A DNA stretch of 64,000 nt from Methanohalophilus profundi (GTDB taxonomy: Archaea > Halobacteriota > Methanosarcinia > Methanosarcinales > Methanosarcinaceae): the NCBI RefSeq assembly GCF_004137855.1, contig NZ_QBKB01000002.1:491327-555326 (forward strand), written 5' to 3'. Each line of letters begins with the position of its first letter. Position 1 is the first letter of the stretch. The notes beneath the pieces were generated by a model, which was not told the DNA's origin, made no database searches, and was given only the letters and a program-made list of their open reading frames with translations. This document shows, piece after piece, positions 18,485-29,908 of this stretch. The translations under genes and the position numbers were made by a program.

Positions 18485-19398
18485 AAGATGTATCTTCAAT
18501 GACAGAACGCGAACTCAAAGATACTGTAAATAATTACAGGAAAGAGATATCCCAGCATGAAAAGAGCTTAAAGGGGGTTTTCGAAGAACTCAAACTTCAT
18601 AAAACTAATATTGATGAACTCAAAGAGAAAAGGAATGAGCTCAATGCAAAAGTCAGGGAACTTGCAAAAGAGGCACGGGAAGAAAAAACTCAACGTGATG
18701 AGATCAACAAGAAGATAGCTGATTTAAAATCCAGAAGGAATGAAGTTGCTGGTGAAAGAAACAAGGTCGTGAAAGATATAAATGATCTCAAGAAAAAGCG
18801 TGATCAATATAACGAACAATCAAAAGGGAGTTTGGAAACCCTTTCTAAAGCCTATGCAGAAGACCTTGATAAATTCCTCAACGCTGACATTCCCCTGAAG
18901 CACGAGCAGGATCTTTTTGAAAAACTCAACGAACTGGAAAAGCGTCTTGAAGCAGCAAAATCTGCCAATGATTTCCACAAGCAGGTCATCAATACTTATG
19001 AAAATACCAGAGACATTGGTGACGAGGAAAGAGATGTTTCAAAGGAAATAAAGCAACTTGCAGAAAAATCCCAGCAACATCATTTGAATATGATAGAGCT
19101 ATATAAGCAGGTCGATGAGATCCGTAAGGAAGCGGATAAATTCCATTCGCAGATTAAAGAAACCTACCAGGTAATTGCTCCTACTCGTGAAAAGATAGAT
19201 CCTCTCAAAACAAAAATATCTAGTTTGAGGGATGAACTTAGCATCTATCTTGATAAATTGAATGATATACAAACTCATAAGGACGAACAAAAAAAGAGTA
19301 ATCAGCACGTTGCCGCAAAAGAAAAGTTTGAAAAGACCGGCAAACTCAGTCTTGAAGAACTGAGAGTCCTTATGGATAAAGGAGATATCAAACTCTAA
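18481..19398 (+). CDS. Archaeal conserved coiled-coil protein
   Basis: The 305-residue protein is almost entirely predicted coiled coil (Lys/Glu-rich heptads from residue 10 to 275). It ends in a short conserved tail, EKFEKTGKLSLEELRVLMDKG, that recurs in euryarchaeal coiled-coil proteins of this size. No ATPase head is present, so it is not an SMC. Structural or scaffold roles are possible. The start ATG overlaps the upstream coiled-coil gene. Confidence 0.75.
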   Translation: MKDVSSMTERELKDTVNNYRKEISQHEKSLKGVFEELKLHKTNIDELKEKRNELNAKVRELAKEAREEKTQRDEINKKIADLKSRRNEVAGERNKVVKDINDLKKKRDQYNEQSKGSLETLSKAYAEDLDKFLNADIPLKHEQDLFEKLNELEKRLEAAKSANDFHKQVINTYENTRDIGDEERDVSKEIKQLAEKSQQHHLNMIELYKQVDEIRKEADKFHSQIKETYQVIAPTREKIDPLKTKISSLRDELSIYLDKLNDIQTHKDEQKKSNQHVAAKEKFEKTGKLSLEELRVLMDKGDIKL

Positions 19399-19400
19399 AA

Positions 19401-19928
19401 TTACCTGTTTTCATACACATAGGGCAACAGAAATGCAAACAGAACCAGGAGTGCCGGGTTTAAAAAGGGCACTCCCTGATTTTTAGATTCATTTTCAGAT
19501 GAATTTGGCATTTTATTCTGCATCTCTTCATCCTCCGGATTATAAGGATACCTCTGATCTACATATTGATAAACCGGGTCAAACGTTACCAGCTCACCAC
19601 TGGAACCATAATATATCTTACCCATTGTAATATTGAATACCGTTGATGAATTACTGGAGTAGGTAAATATCTCACCCCGGCCCAGAATGGAATCCGCCAC
19701 ACTTTCATCATTCAATGAAAGGGATATCCATATTCTTTCACTTTCCGGATTGACATACTTGACATGCAAAGAATAATCCTGCTCAAAACCGAAAGTCTCT
19801 CCGGCTTTAACATACACGGATGTACCATTGAGGATTATATCAGAATCCCCGGCAGTTACCACACCACATAAAAGAATACTACATAGTATAAAACAATAAA
19901 AAATTTTAAAATATGGAATGTCCTTCAT
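19401..19928 (-). CDS. Exported, C-terminally anchored protein with an S-layer-like domain
   Basis: The 175-residue protein has an N-terminal signal peptide ending near LLCGVVTAG. One beta-rich domain follows (FGFEQDYSLHVKYV ... IWISLSLNDESV ... GEIFTYSS) that resembles a single Methanosarcinales S-layer repeat, and then a C-terminal hydrophobic anchor. Full S-layer proteins carry tandem copies, so this is a minimal version. The ATG overlaps the birA stop (tgatg), suggesting coupling. Function is unknown. Confidence 0.6.
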   Translation of the reverse strand: MKDIPYFKIFYCFILCSILLCGVVTAGDSDIILNGTSVYVKAGETFGFEQDYSLHVKYVNPESERIWISLSLNDESVADSILGRGEIFTYSSNSSTVFNITMGKIYYGSSGELVTFDPVYQYVDQRYPYNPEDEEMQNKMPNSSENESKNQGVPFLNPALLVLFAFLLPYVYENR

Positions 19929-20908
19929 CACAATCCCCGGCAGATGTAGATACAGCGGCCAGACATAATTTCTTCGGTTGAACCATCATTTTTCTGCAAA
20001 AGCAAACCCCCGGAGAGGCCTATCCCAATTGCTCTGCCATCCACCATTTTAGAAGGAGTGACTATACGTACGTTTCTACCAATAGTATCCGAAGAATCTA
20101 TCCACCTTTCCATTAATTCCTCAAAGGGTTGTGTCTTAAAATGGATATAATACTGTTCCAGATTATAAAGTAAAGAGCGGACAAATTCGAGCCTATCCAC
20201 ATAGTTACCAAGCTCATCACTTATGGTTGTGGAACCATCCCGGATTTCCTCCGGCAACATATCGGTATCAAAGTTTAAATTAATTCCCAGACCCAGGACA
20301 ATATATTCAACCCGATCTATTTCAGCTTCCATTTCTGTAAGAATTCCACAAATCTTTTTGCTGTTAACAAGCACATCGTTTGGCCATTTCAAAGACGGAT
20401 TAAGGCCAATTGATTTCAGAGAATCAACCACAGCAAGTCCGCCCAAAAGAGTCAATCTTGAAGCATCCGCAGGAACTATCGATGGTTTAAGGACTATAGA
20501 CATCCATATCCCCCCTTGAGGAGATACCCAATCAAACCCCTTTCTACCACGTCCCTTTTTCTGGACTTCTGCAATTATAACAGTGCCTTCATTTGCATCT
20601 CTTGCAATTGTTTTTGCATGATCGTTGGTGGACTCAAGTTCCATAAAATGCCGGATGTCCTTACCCAAAATATCTGTTTCAAGACCTGCTTGCACAAGTT
20701 CTGGCAAAAGAGAATCAGGAACCGAGTTTAAAAGATAGCCTTTACCAGGGGATGAGATAATTGAATACCCCTGGCTTTGAAGCGACTGAATATATTTCCA
20801 AACCATTGTCCTGGAAATTTCCAGTTTTCTGCCAATCTGTTCCCCGGAAATAGGCTTGCTCTCGGTCTGAGAAAGAAGACGTATCAATTCAATTTTTTTA
20901 TTCTCCAC
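19928..20908 (-). CDS. birA: Biotin-protein ligase BirA with N-terminal HTH
   Basis: The 326-residue enzyme attaches biotin to the carrier lysine of PycB. An N-terminal winged helix (GRKLEISRTMVWKYIQSL) and the ligase core with GRGRKGFDW and KWPNDVLV are present. I prefer the GTG at 20908, which has ggggag 5 nt upstream, over a TTG at 20923. It lies downstream of pycBA on the same strand. The DNA-binding domain suggests biotin-responsive autoregulation of the cluster (inference). Confidence 0.9.
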   Translation of the reverse strand: MENKKIELIRLLSQTESKPISGEQIGRKLEISRTMVWKYIQSLQSQGYSIISSPGKGYLLNSVPDSLLPELVQAGLETDILGKDIRHFMELESTNDHAKTIARDANEGTVIIAEVQKKGRGRKGFDWVSPQGGIWMSIVLKPSIVPADASRLTLLGGLAVVDSLKSIGLNPSLKWPNDVLVNSKKICGILTEMEAEIDRVEYIVLGLGINLNFDTDMLPEEIRDGSTTISDELGNYVDRLEFVRSLLYNLEQYYIHFKTQPFEELMERWIDSSDTIGRNVRIVTPSKMVDGRAIGIGLSGGLLLQKNDGSTEEIMSGRCIYICRGL

Positions 20909-20932
20909 AAAAACTCCCCGCAATAAAGAAAG

Positions 20933-20963
20933 AGAGACAGATAAAAAAAAAGTTATCTGTCGT
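20933..20963 (-). terminator. Hairpin between pycA and birA
   Basis: An inverted repeat (gacagataa ... ttatctgtc, about 20935-20961) encloses an A-rich loop that reads as a T8-9 run on the transcribed strand. It may act as a partial terminator or attenuator that lowers birA expression relative to pycBA. It could also serve as an operator for BirA. Confidence 0.45.
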
Positions 20964-22459
20964 CATTCATCTGAGCCTTTCATATCATGCCTTTTTGCGG
21001 CATTCATATATGAACCAACTGCAGTACTGATCGCAGCAATCTTCTTGTTGCGATCCTCAAGAGCAGAAGAAAGAGTTGCACATCTTTCACTATCAGATAA
21101 AGCAACCTTCCCTAAAGCTGAAAGCACATCGTGGTCATCAATAAAGTGTGTTGTTAGATCCCCTTTTACAAATGCATCAATGGACAAAACCGTTCTGTGG
21201 AAAGGAATGTTGGTTTGCACACCTACAACAACATATTCATAGAGGGCTCTTTTCATACGTGCAATGGCTTCCTCACGATCACTTCCCCATACACAGAGTT
21301 TGGAGATCATTGAATCATAAAATGGAGGAATAGCATAACCCATATGAACTCCACTATCCACCCTCACTCCCGGGCCACCTGCTGAACGATACCTGCGTAT
21401 TTTACCAGGTGAAGGAGCGAAATCATTCAACGGATCCTCGGCATTGATACGACATTCAATAGCCGAACCCCGGATCTCGATATCATCCTGTGTAAAGGGT
21501 AATTTTTCATCACAGGCAACACGCAACTGCTGTTTTACTATATCGATGCCAGTAACAAGTTCCGTAACTCCATGTTCTACCTGAAGCCTTGTGTTTACTT
21601 CAAGGAAATAATAATCACCCTTTGAATACAGGAATTCAACAGTACCAGCATTCACATATCCTATTGATTTGGCGGCTTTGACAGCAGCTTCACCCATATC
21701 CTTGCGAAGTTCAGGAGTCATTATAGGAGAAGGAGCCTCTTCAATCAGTTTCTGGTGTCTTCTCTGAATGGAACATTCACGGTCACCGAGATAGAGACAG
21801 TTGCCATGAGAATCAGCCAATATCTGTATCTCTATGTGGCGTGGTTCTTCAAGATATTTTTCAATGAAGACGGTTGAATCACCAAATGTAGAAGCTGCAA
21901 CATTACGTATGGATGAAAGTGCCCGGGTCAGCTCGTCGGGAGTATAAACAACTTTCATGCCTATACCACCACCTCCGGCAGAAGCTTTCACCATCAAAGG
22001 ATAACCGATGGATTCGCCTATTTCAATTGCCGTGGCATCATCCTCAACAGCCCTTCCATCACCGGGAACCACCGGTACACCGGCCTCGATCATTGCCGAA
22101 CGGGCAGCGATCTTGCTACCCATTTTTTCGATAACTTCACTCGACGGGCCGATAAACTTGATGCCTGCTTTTTCACAGGCACTGGCAAATTTCGCATTCT
22201 CCGAAAGGAATCCATATCCCGGATGAACTGCTTCTGCCCCTGATTTTTTGGCCACGTCGATAATTGCATCTATATTCAGATAACTTTTGGAAGAGGGAGG
22301 TGGACCTATACAGTACGCCTCGTCCGCATATTTGGCAAAAAGAGCGTTACTATCGGCTTCGGAATACACCGCAACCGTGGACACATCAAGCTCTTTGCAG
22401 GCCCTCATTACCCTGATCGCGATCTCACCTCGGTTTGCAATCAGTATTTTCTTAAACAT
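20963..22459 (-). CDS. pycA: Pyruvate carboxylase subunit A (biotin carboxylase)
   Basis: The 498-residue ATP-grasp enzyme carboxylates biotin on PycB. It starts [20 protein letters not shown] and contains the glycine-rich ATP loop [12 protein letters not shown] and the catalytic [13 protein letters not shown] region. Length is standard for stand-alone biotin carboxylases. It follows pycB by 18 nt. The pair makes oxaloacetate for biosynthesis (2-oxoglutarate/aspartate families). Confidence 0.95.
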   Translation of the reverse strand: MFKKILIANRGEIAIRVMRACKELDVSTVAVYSEADSNALFAKYADEAYCIGPPPSSKSYLNIDAIIDVAKKSGAEAVHPGYGFLSENAKFASACEKAGIKFIGPSSEVIEKMGSKIAARSAMIEAGVPVVPGDGRAVEDDATAIEIGESIGYPLMVKASAGGGGIGMKVVYTPDELTRALSSIRNVAASTFGDSTVFIEKYLEEPRHIEIQILADSHGNCLYLGDRECSIQRRHQKLIEEAPSPIMTPELRKDMGEAAVKAAKSIGYVNAGTVEFLYSKGDYYFLEVNTRLQVEHGVTELVTGIDIVKQQLRVACDEKLPFTQDDIEIRGSAIECRINAEDPLNDFAPSPGKIRRYRSAGGPGVRVDSGVHMGYAIPPFYDSMISKLCVWGSDREEAIARMKRALYEYVVVGVQTNIPFHRTVLSIDAFVKGDLTTHFIDDHDVLSALGKVALSDSERCATLSSALEDRNKKIAAISTAVGSYMNAAKRHDMKGSDE

Positions 22460-22477
22460 CGAAAACCTCCGGCTAAA

Positions 22478-24208
22478 TCACTCAATGATCATTATCACAT
22501 CATCCGTTGTCACGGAATCGCCTTCAGCAACAAGGATTTCCTTGACCACGCCGCCATGCGGTGAATTTATGGCATTTTCCATCTTCATTGCTTCAATGAC
22601 GCCAATCTTGTCTCCCTCTTCAACATTGTCCCCAATGTTGACATCAACTGAGAGGACCATGCCTTGCATATGACATGTTACGGCACCAGGAGAAGATGCT
22701 GAAACAGAAGATGCCTTTGGACTGCTTTCCTCGACTGCAACAACACTACCGTCCATTGGTTCCACATGTACATCGAACACTTCATTATCCACTTCCACCT
22801 TGAATCTGGTAGGTATGGATACCTGTGGCAGGGGTGGTGATGCAGTTTGTTTGGCAGGTGCAAGTTTTTCTTCCCTGGCCTCCCCACGCAGGAATTTCGG
22901 AGCGATGGAAGGATACAGGATATATGTCAATATGTCTTCTTCCTTTTTGACAAGGCCCATTTCTTCGGCTTCCTTTTTCCTTTTATCGTATTCAGGTTCA
23001 AGCAGGTCTGCCGGCCTTACATCGATTGGATCTTCTTCACCAATGATCATTGTAACGATATCATCACTGATAGGTGATGGTGAACGGCCATACAGACCTC
23101 TCACGTAATCCTTGACTTCCTTGGGAATAACTTTGTACCGCTCCCCCATGAGAACGTTAAGGACAGCCTGTGATCCCACTATCTGACTTGTAGGTGTTAC
23201 AAGAGGTGGATATCCAAGTTCAGCCCTGACTTTGGGCATCTCTTCCAGTACATCATCATACCTGTCAAGAGCGTTCTGCTCCTTCAACTGGGATACAAGG
23301 TTGGAAAGCATACCTCCCGGAATCTGATACAATAGTACATTGGTATCAATCTGCTCGGATATCGGATTGATTACCCCGCTGTATTTGGATTTGATATCCT
23401 TGAAATAACGGCTTACTACGGCAAGCTGCTCGAGATCCAGACCAGTATCATAAGGTGTTCCTTGCAGTGCAGCTACCACGGATTCGGTGGGAGGCTGGGA
23501 AGTACCCCAGGCAAAGGGAGACAGGGCAGTATCCAGTATATCTACACCTGCATCACATGCCGCCATGTAAGTCATAGGAGCCATACCAGAAGTGCAATGA
23601 CAGTGGAGATCTACAGGCAGGCCAACTTCCTTTTTTAGAGAACTAACCAGTTCTTTGGCTTCATGAGGTGTCAAAAGGCCTGCCATATCTTTGATACAAA
23701 TCGAATCACAATCCATAGCAGCCAGCTCATTAGCAAAATCCACATATTTTTCAACTGTGTGAACCGGGCTTGTGGTATAACTGATTGTACCCTGTACATG
23801 TGCACCCAGTCCTTTTGCAACGGTAATTGACGTTTCCATGTTACGTATATCATTAACAGCATCGAATATACGGAAAATATCAATTCCATTTTCATAGGCC
23901 TTGGTCACGAACTTTTCGACCACATCATCGGAATAATGCCTGTATCCGACAAGATTCTGTCCTCTCAGAAGCATCTGGGCATATGTGTTATCCATATGGT
24001 TTTTAAGTTCACGCAGCCTTTCCCAGGGGTCTTCATTGAGGTACCTGATGCAGGAATCAAAAGTTGCTCCTCCCCACATCTCGAGAGAATAATATCCAAC
24101 CTCGTCCAGTTCTTCAATAATAGGCAACATACTCCTCGTGCGCATCCTTGTCGCAAGAAGCGACTGGTGCGCATCCCTCAGAATTGTTTCCGTTATTTTA
24201 ACTTTCAT
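22478..24208 (-). CDS. pycB: Pyruvate carboxylase subunit B (carboxyltransferase plus biotin carrier)
   Basis: The 576-residue protein has an N-terminal carboxyltransferase TIM barrel (ETILRDAHQSLLATRMRT; LHCHCTSGMAPM) and a C-terminal biotinyl domain with the biotinylation motif EAMKME about 35 residues from the end. A Pro/Ser-rich linker joins them. Start is at the second Met (24208), matching the conserved N-terminus. It is first in pycBA-birA and works with PycA on pyruvate. Confidence 0.95.
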   Translation of the reverse strand: MKVKITETILRDAHQSLLATRMRTRSMLPIIEELDEVGYYSLEMWGGATFDSCIRYLNEDPWERLRELKNHMDNTYAQMLLRGQNLVGYRHYSDDVVEKFVTKAYENGIDIFRIFDAVNDIRNMETSITVAKGLGAHVQGTISYTTSPVHTVEKYVDFANELAAMDCDSICIKDMAGLLTPHEAKELVSSLKKEVGLPVDLHCHCTSGMAPMTYMAACDAGVDILDTALSPFAWGTSQPPTESVVAALQGTPYDTGLDLEQLAVVSRYFKDIKSKYSGVINPISEQIDTNVLLYQIPGGMLSNLVSQLKEQNALDRYDDVLEEMPKVRAELGYPPLVTPTSQIVGSQAVLNVLMGERYKVIPKEVKDYVRGLYGRSPSPISDDIVTMIIGEEDPIDVRPADLLEPEYDKRKKEAEEMGLVKKEEDILTYILYPSIAPKFLRGEAREEKLAPAKQTASPPLPQVSIPTRFKVEVDNEVFDVHVEPMDGSVVAVEESSPKASSVSASSPGAVTCHMQGMVLSVDVNIGDNVEEGDKIGVIEAMKMENAINSPHGGVVKEILVAEGDSVTTDDVIMIIE

Positions 24209-24389
24209 AGAATACCTCTTCATGTCCTCTTATTGATAATTCAGATTGGCCACACCGGGCAAAAATATGCCAGTAATAGCATACATGCAATAAGTAGAAT
24301 TGTAACTAATTATGCATGAACTTTTATGTAGTTTCTGGTAGAAAAGCCATACAGTAAAAATAAAAAAGAGACATAGCCAGAGAATTATA

Positions 24390-24848
24390 TCAGTAGAACC
24401 CCAGCCATTGCGATATTTTCACTACAAATTTACCCACTGTAAGAGATACTTTTTTTGTAAAACTTGGAGAAGTTATCTCAATATCCCCTCTGTCATAAGC
24501 ATCCAGGAAAACCTGAGCCGGGGACGCAGAATCCATTATGGCCCTTGCGGTGTCCTCATCAGTGTTTACAATAAGAGAGGGTTCAAATTCTTCACCATCT
24601 TGCATTTCGTCAAATTCAACAATCTTGCCATCGACTGTCACGGCTGTGAGATTTAAAACGGACTCATTATTCATATCTACTATGACATGAATACGCTCAT
24701 TGCCCAGCATGTTTTTCAGGGAAGAGGGTATGTCATCCGAATTGGCATTGTATTCATCCACCTCGCTTTTCATGTCATCAACAATAGTGGCACCTGCAGA
24801 CATGGAAAAGATAAATAGGGCCATTAGAATCGTTATAAATTTCTTCAT
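24390..24848 (-). CDS. Small secreted protein, unknown
   Basis: The 152-residue protein has a clear signal peptide (MKKFITILMALFIFSMSAGA) and an acidic mature part with no cysteine or transmembrane anchor until a weakly hydrophobic C-terminus. I do not recognise the domain. Acidic composition fits a halotolerant organism's exported proteins. It is monocistronic, divergent from the AAA ATPase. Confidence 0.6.
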   Translation of the reverse strand: MKKFITILMALFIFSMSAGATIVDDMKSEVDEYNANSDDIPSSLKNMLGNERIHVIVDMNNESVLNLTAVTVDGKIVEFDEMQDGEEFEPSLIVNTDEDTARAIMDSASPAQVFLDAYDRGDIEITSPSFTKKVSLTVGKFVVKISQWLGFY

Positions 24849-25017
24849 TAATACTCACCTCTCAACAAACATCAATATAAATTTGAGTTTAATGTTAGTT
24901 ATATTTATTCCTGCTAAATTGGGACAAAAGACTGTGCTCAACCCATAAACCACCACCAGAAAACCACTACCCAAATGGCGCAATCTTTTTTAAAAGACGG
25001 AAATCAAACTTTGAAAT

Positions 25018-26439
25018 ATGACTTTTAAGATAAACAGTGATGTCCTGAATATGAAGGATTATAATAATATATTCTTCTCAATCAACGAAGAAAATGTTGT
25101 TTCATTACTTTCTCCCCTGCATACAAGGGACGAGATTTATGAAATTTCAGCTGTCCTTGTATCTCCACATTCCTTTAACGATGAACTTTATGATATATAC
25201 GGAAGAGTCGTCCTTGGTGACGAAGCAAGTGCTGAAAAAACCATCGAATTATTTAAAAGAGAACTTCCAAGGGATAAGTACTCAATCGAAGGCACAAAAA
25301 GAAGTTTACGTATACTCAACACGGAAAACAAAAATCTCTACATACTCAGTCATACCAAAAAGACATTCAAAATATCCTCAACCTCAATTCTTGACCCTGC
25401 CGAATTAAAAGAAAACATTCCCGTTTTCCTGGAAATACTCGAGACACTTGTAAACTGTGGATATGAAGCCGGCGAGGGAGAAAGTGATCTATCCCTTGTG
25501 CCAATGCCCCAAAGAGAACCCGAATATAAACCCCATTCTTTTGAAGAAAAGGAAGGAGAAAAAACAGGAGAAGGGGGGAAATTCGAAGTCATTCCCCGTG
25601 AGTTTTTGGATATTGATTTTGAAGCTGTCGGGGGCTGCGAGGAAGCAAAAGAGCAACTCATGCTAATCGACCTGGGTATACGTTTTCCTAAAATATATGA
25701 AGTTTACAAGGCAGAATTACCTCGAGGAATTCTGTTATATGGCCCGCCGGGTACCGGGAAGACCATGCTTTCAAAAGCTGCTGCAAAAGAACTTGATGCA
25801 AACTTCTATTCCATAAATGGTTCAGACATCCTTTCGAAATGGTACGGAGAATCAGAGAAAAACCTGAATACACTTTTCGAAAAAGCAAAGGCCAGCAGCC
25901 CTTCGGTGATTTTTATTGACGAGATTGATGCATTAATGCCTCAGAGAGACACTTCACATGAAGTTACCGTAAGGATAGTATCCCTTCTTTTGCAGGAAAT
26001 GGACGGAATTGAAAGTACAAAAGGAGTGATCATAATGGGTGCTACAAACCGGCCCAACCATATAGATCCGGCATTCCTGCGCCCGGGGAGATTTGATTTG
26101 AAAATGGAGGTACCCCTGCCCGACGAAAAAGCCCTGCAGGACATCTATTATATACACTTAAGTGGACGCAACCTTGAGGAAGGAATGGATTATGAAAAAC
26201 TGGCAAAGGCAAGCAAAGGACTAACAGGTGCTGACGTTAAAGGGATAATTAATGCCTGTGTATTTAATAAAATCGTCAAATTGCGCAAACAGATGCCTGA
26301 TGTCATAACCCGCTCGGACTTAGAAAATATAGAAACCGAAACCCTGACCACCGATGATGTCCTCAAAAGCATTGAAAAATACAAAAAAGAGATCAATACA
26401 CTTGTCATGTCTCCTGAGGTGGCAGGTATGTATGCCTGA
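25018..26439 (+). CDS. AAA+ ATPase (Cdc48/PAN-like module) with novel N-domain
   Basis: The 473-residue protein has an N-terminal region of about 190 residues that I do not recognise. A single AAA module follows: Walker [14 protein letters not shown], Walker [11 protein letters not shown], sensor-1 GATNRP and arginine finger LRPGRFD. Only one AAA ring is present, so it is not full-length Cdc48, and there is no PAN-type coiled coil at the start. The substrate is unknown. The gene is 61 nt upstream of the PolD large subunit and may share its transcript. Confidence 0.8.
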   Translation: MTFKINSDVLNMKDYNNIFFSINEENVVSLLSPLHTRDEIYEISAVLVSPHSFNDELYDIYGRVVLGDEASAEKTIELFKRELPRDKYSIEGTKRSLRILNTENKNLYILSHTKKTFKISSTSILDPAELKENIPVFLEILETLVNCGYEAGEGESDLSLVPMPQREPEYKPHSFEEKEGEKTGEGGKFEVIPREFLDIDFEAVGGCEEAKEQLMLIDLGIRFPKIYEVYKAELPRGILLYGPPGTGKTMLSKAAAKELDANFYSINGSDILSKWYGESEKNLNTLFEKAKASSPSVIFIDEIDALMPQRDTSHEVTVRIVSLLLQEMDGIESTKGVIIMGATNRPNHIDPAFLRPGRFDLKMEVPLPDEKALQDIYYIHLSGRNLEEGMDYEKLAKASKGLTGADVKGIINACVFNKIVKLRKQMPDVITRSDLENIETETLTTDDVLKSIEKYKKEINTLVMSPEVAGMYA

Positions 26440-26500
26440 ATTTTCCTATGGCAGACTTTTTTTTACTATACCACATATTGTTTGTGAAAGGCAGATAATA

Positions 26501-29500
26501 ATGGGAGACATTGAAGTAAGCGAAACCATGCAGAAATACTTCGACCTAATGGAAGGAGTGCTGCATAATGAAATTGAAATAGCAAACAGGGCACGTTCAC
26601 AGGGAAAGGATCCAAAACCCGATACAGAGATTCCCCTGGCAAAAGACCTTGCAGACCGGGTAGAAAATCTCATCGGGGTTGAAGGTGTAGCCGGGCGTAT
26701 ACGGGAACTGGAAACCGATCTTTCGCGGGAAGAAGCAGCCCTGGCCCTTGGAAAAGACATCGCTGCCGGCAATGTGGGAAACTTTGATACAAAACGTGAG
26801 GCAATAGAAAGCGCCATACGGGTGGCGGTTGCAATGCTTACAGAAGGTGTAGTTGCCGCCCCGATAGAGGGAATCGACAGGGTAGACCTGGGCAAAAATG
26901 ACGATGGTACTGAATACATCAAGATATACTACGCAGGACCTATACGCAGTGCTGGTGGTACAGCACAGGCCCTTTCTGTACTTGTGGGAGATTATGTCAG
27001 GAGAGGAATCGGTGTTGACAGGTACAAACCCCGCAAGGAGGAAGTGGAAAGATATGTCGAAGAAATATTGCTATACAGAAGAATTGCCACTCTCCAGTAC
27101 ATGCCCTCGGAAGACGAAATACGTCTGATCGTTGATAATTGTCCCATCTGCATAGACGGAGAGCCCACTGAACAGGAAGAGGTCGAAGGTTACAGAAACC
27201 TTGACAGGATCGAAACAAACAGGGTTCGCGGGGGAATGGCACTCGTACTTGCCGAAGGACTGGCCTTAAAAGCTCCAAAAGTACAAAAACATGTGAACAA
27301 ACTCAAAATCGACGGATGGGAATGGCTGGATACGTTCATTTCAGGAGGAAGTTCTGATGAGGAAGATAAAGATGAGAAGACAAAGGTCAAGCCCAAGGAT
27401 AAATACATGCGGGACCTCATTGCAGGCAGACCTGTATTTTCCCACCCCTCCAGACCTGGGGGATTCAGGCTCCGCTATGGCAGGTCACGCAACACATCAT
27501 TTGCGGCATCCGGCATAAATCCCGCAGGCATGGTCATAATGGATAATTTCATTGTTGCCGGTACCCAGCTGAAAATAGAAAGACCCGGAAAAGCTGCCGG
27601 AATGGCACCTGTGGACTCTATCGAAGGGCCAACCGTGCGTCTCTACAACGGAGATGTGCTTCGGATAGATGATGAAAAAACTGCAATAGAGCTACATTCA
27701 CAGGTGGAAACCATTATCGACATCGGTGAAATACTTATCAATTACGGGGATTTCCTGGAAAATAATCATCCACTTATACCTGCATCTTACTGTGTGGAAT
27801 GGTGGGCACAGGAATACACAAAAAAAACTGGCCAGAATGCCCCTGAAAATCCAATCCAGCATGAAGTAATGAATATTTGCAACAATTACAATCTTCCCCT
27901 GCACCCTGATTACACCTATACCTGGCCTGACATCGACAGAGACGAATTCATAAAACTTGCAGAATTCATTGCTCAAAATGGCATAAAAGAAGACCAGGGA
28001 AATAGACTATTGCTACCTGAAGAAAAAGCAAAGGAGCAGGGAATAAAAACGATTCTGGAAAAACTTCTCGCATTACACCGGATTTATGATGGGAAAATAA
28101 CAATAGACAATCCTTTGCCTTTTATACAGTGTCTGGGGCTAGGAGAGAATCTTAAAAAACATTGGGAAGAATTACCTTGTGAAGATATCCTTGAATGTGT
28201 CAATAAACTCTCAGGATGGACTGTCAGAGAGAAAGCACCAATGCGCATCGGGGCAAGGATGGGAAGACCGGAAAAAGCGAACCGGCGTAAAATGTCCCCT
28301 GCTCCGCATGTATTGTTTCCGATAGGTGAAAGCGGTGGAAATACCCGCATGCTCTCCAGTGCTGCGTCCTATAAAGCCGACAACAACAGCAAAGTGGGCG
28401 AAATAAAGATTGAGATAGGAAATCGGATATGCCCCACATGCGGGATGGAAACCCATGAATTCAGATGTGAATGTGGCACCCATACAATCCCAAAACTTTT
28501 CTGTCCCCGTTGTGGCAGGGCTGTCAATAAGGACATCTGTCCGAAATGTAAGGTTACCACGTCCTGTGTGACCGCCCACAATATTAATTTTAAAACGATA
28601 TATGACAGGGCATTTGAGAGGCTAGGGGAACGAAATAAACTGGAATCCTTCAAAGGGGTAAAAAGGATGATGTCAAAGCACATGACCCCTGAGCCTCTCG
28701 AAAAAGGAATCCTTCGAGCAAAACATGACCTTTTTACATTCAAGGATGGAACTGTCAGATACGACATGTCGGATATTCCCCTGACACATATCCGGGCCGA
28801 TGAACTGGGAACCACGGCTGAAAAACTTCTTGAACTGGGATATGAGTCAGATATTCACGGCAATAAACTGGAGAAGGATGATCAGGTCGTAACCCTTAAA
28901 GTGCAGGACCTGGTGGTGTCCCGGGGTGCGGCAGAATATATCCTCCAGACTACAAAGTATATCGATGACCTGCTGGTGAAGTATTACGGACTTGAACCCT
29001 ATTACAAAGCAGAAACTATAGAGGATGTTATCGGGGTGATGCTAATCGGTCTGGCTCCACACACATCAGCAGGAGTTCTGGGTAGACTGGTGGGATTCAC
29101 AAAAGCATCTGTGGGGTATGCTCATCCTTTCTTCCATGCAGCAAAAAGGCGTAATTGTGATGGTGATGAGGATTGTGTCATGTTGCTTATGGACGGCCTG
29201 ATTAATTTTTCACATGAATACCTGCCCGATAAAAGAGGGGGAAAGATGGATGCCCCACTTGTGCTTACAACCAGGATTGATCCCAGTGAAGTCGATAAGG
29301 AAGCTCACAACATTGACGTTTGTTCTTCTTATCCTCTGGAATTTTATGAAACTACCTTGAATTATACAAATCCCAAGGAACTGGAAGAAACCATGGACCT
29401 GGTCAGCAGCAGATTAGGGACCCCGGCACAGTTTGACGGATTTATGTTTACACACGATACTTCGGATATTGCCGCAGGGCCGGTCAAAAGTGCATACAAG

Positions 29501-29908
29501 ACACTGGGTTCTATGGTGGAAAAAATGGATGCCCAACTCTCCCTGGCGGAAAAAATACGTGCAGTTGATGTGGCAGATGTGGCTGAAAGGGTCCTTATAT
29601 CGCACTTCCTCCCCGATCTTTTTGGCAACCTCAGGGCATTTTCCAGGCAGGGGACGCGTTGTGTCAAATGTGGCGGGAAATTCAGAAGGGCACCGCTTAC
29701 TGGTACATGCCCACATTGTGGCGGAAGAGTCATACTGACTGTTCATGAAGGAGCGGTCAAGAAATATCTTGAAGTGTCACTGAAGGTTGCAAAAAAGTAT
29801 AATGTATCAAGTTATACGCAGCAGCGCATCGAACTTATCGGATACGATATCGAGTCGTTGTTTAAGAACGATAAATCAAAACAGATGGGACTTGCGGATT
29901 ATATGTAA
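26501..29908 (+). CDS. polC: DNA polymerase D large subunit DP2
   Basis: The 1135-residue catalytic subunit of the archaeal replicative D-family polymerase is present in full. The start is ATG 26501 with [14 protein letters not shown], not the longer frame that overlaps the ATPase gene. Visible are the [14 protein letters not shown] region, zinc motifs ([22 protein letters not shown]...CPHCGG near the C-terminus) and the catalytic [16 protein letters not shown] loop. Many archaeal homologues carry inteins at this loop; none is present here. The exonuclease small subunit (DP1) is elsewhere. Confidence 0.95.
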   Translation: MGDIEVSETMQKYFDLMEGVLHNEIEIANRARSQGKDPKPDTEIPLAKDLADRVENLIGVEGVAGRIRELETDLSREEAALALGKDIAAGNVGNFDTKREAIESAIRVAVAMLTEGVVAAPIEGIDRVDLGKNDDGTEYIKIYYAGPIRSAGGTAQALSVLVGDYVRRGIGVDRYKPRKEEVERYVEEILLYRRIATLQYMPSEDEIRLIVDNCPICIDGEPTEQEEVEGYRNLDRIETNRVRGGMALVLAEGLALKAPKVQKHVNKLKIDGWEWLDTFISGGSSDEEDKDEKTKVKPKDKYMRDLIAGRPVFSHPSRPGGFRLRYGRSRNTSFAASGINPAGMVIMDNFIVAGTQLKIERPGKAAGMAPVDSIEGPTVRLYNGDVLRIDDEKTAIELHSQVETIIDIGEILINYGDFLENNHPLIPASYCVEWWAQEYTKKTGQNAPENPIQHEVMNICNNYNLPLHPDYTYTWPDIDRDEFIKLAEFIAQNGIKEDQGNRLLLPEEKAKEQGIKTILEKLLALHRIYDGKITIDNPLPFIQCLGLGENLKKHWEELPCEDILECVNKLSGWTVREKAPMRIGARMGRPEKANRRKMSPAPHVLFPIGESGGNTRMLSSAASYKADNNSKVGEIKIEIGNRICPTCGMETHEFRCECGTHTIPKLFCPRCGRAVNKDICPKCKVTTSCVTAHNINFKTIYDRAFERLGERNKLESFKGVKRMMSKHMTPEPLEKGILRAKHDLFTFKDGTVRYDMSDIPLTHIRADELGTTAEKLLELGYESDIHGNKLEKDDQVVTLKVQDLVVSRGAAEYILQTTKYIDDLLVKYYGLEPYYKAETIEDVIGVMLIGLAPHTSAGVLGRLVGFTKASVGYAHPFFHAAKRRNCDGDEDCVMLLMDGLINFSHEYLPDKRGGKMDAPLVLTTRIDPSEVDKEAHNIDVCSSYPLEFYETTLNYTNPKELEETMDLVSSRLGTPAQFDGFMFTHDTSDIAAGPVKSAYKTLGSMVEKMDAQLSLAEKIRAVDVADVAERVLISHFLPDLFGNLRAFSRQGTRCVKCGGKFRRAPLTGTCPHCGGRVILTVHEGAVKKYLEVSLKVAKKYNVSSYTQQRIELIGYDIESLFKNDKSKQMGLADYM

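Noticed and set aside
28590-29260. Intein in the PolD large subunit
   Set aside because: Common in archaeal relatives near the catalytic loop, so I looked, but the [12 protein letters not shown] core is uninterrupted and total length is 1135 residues.
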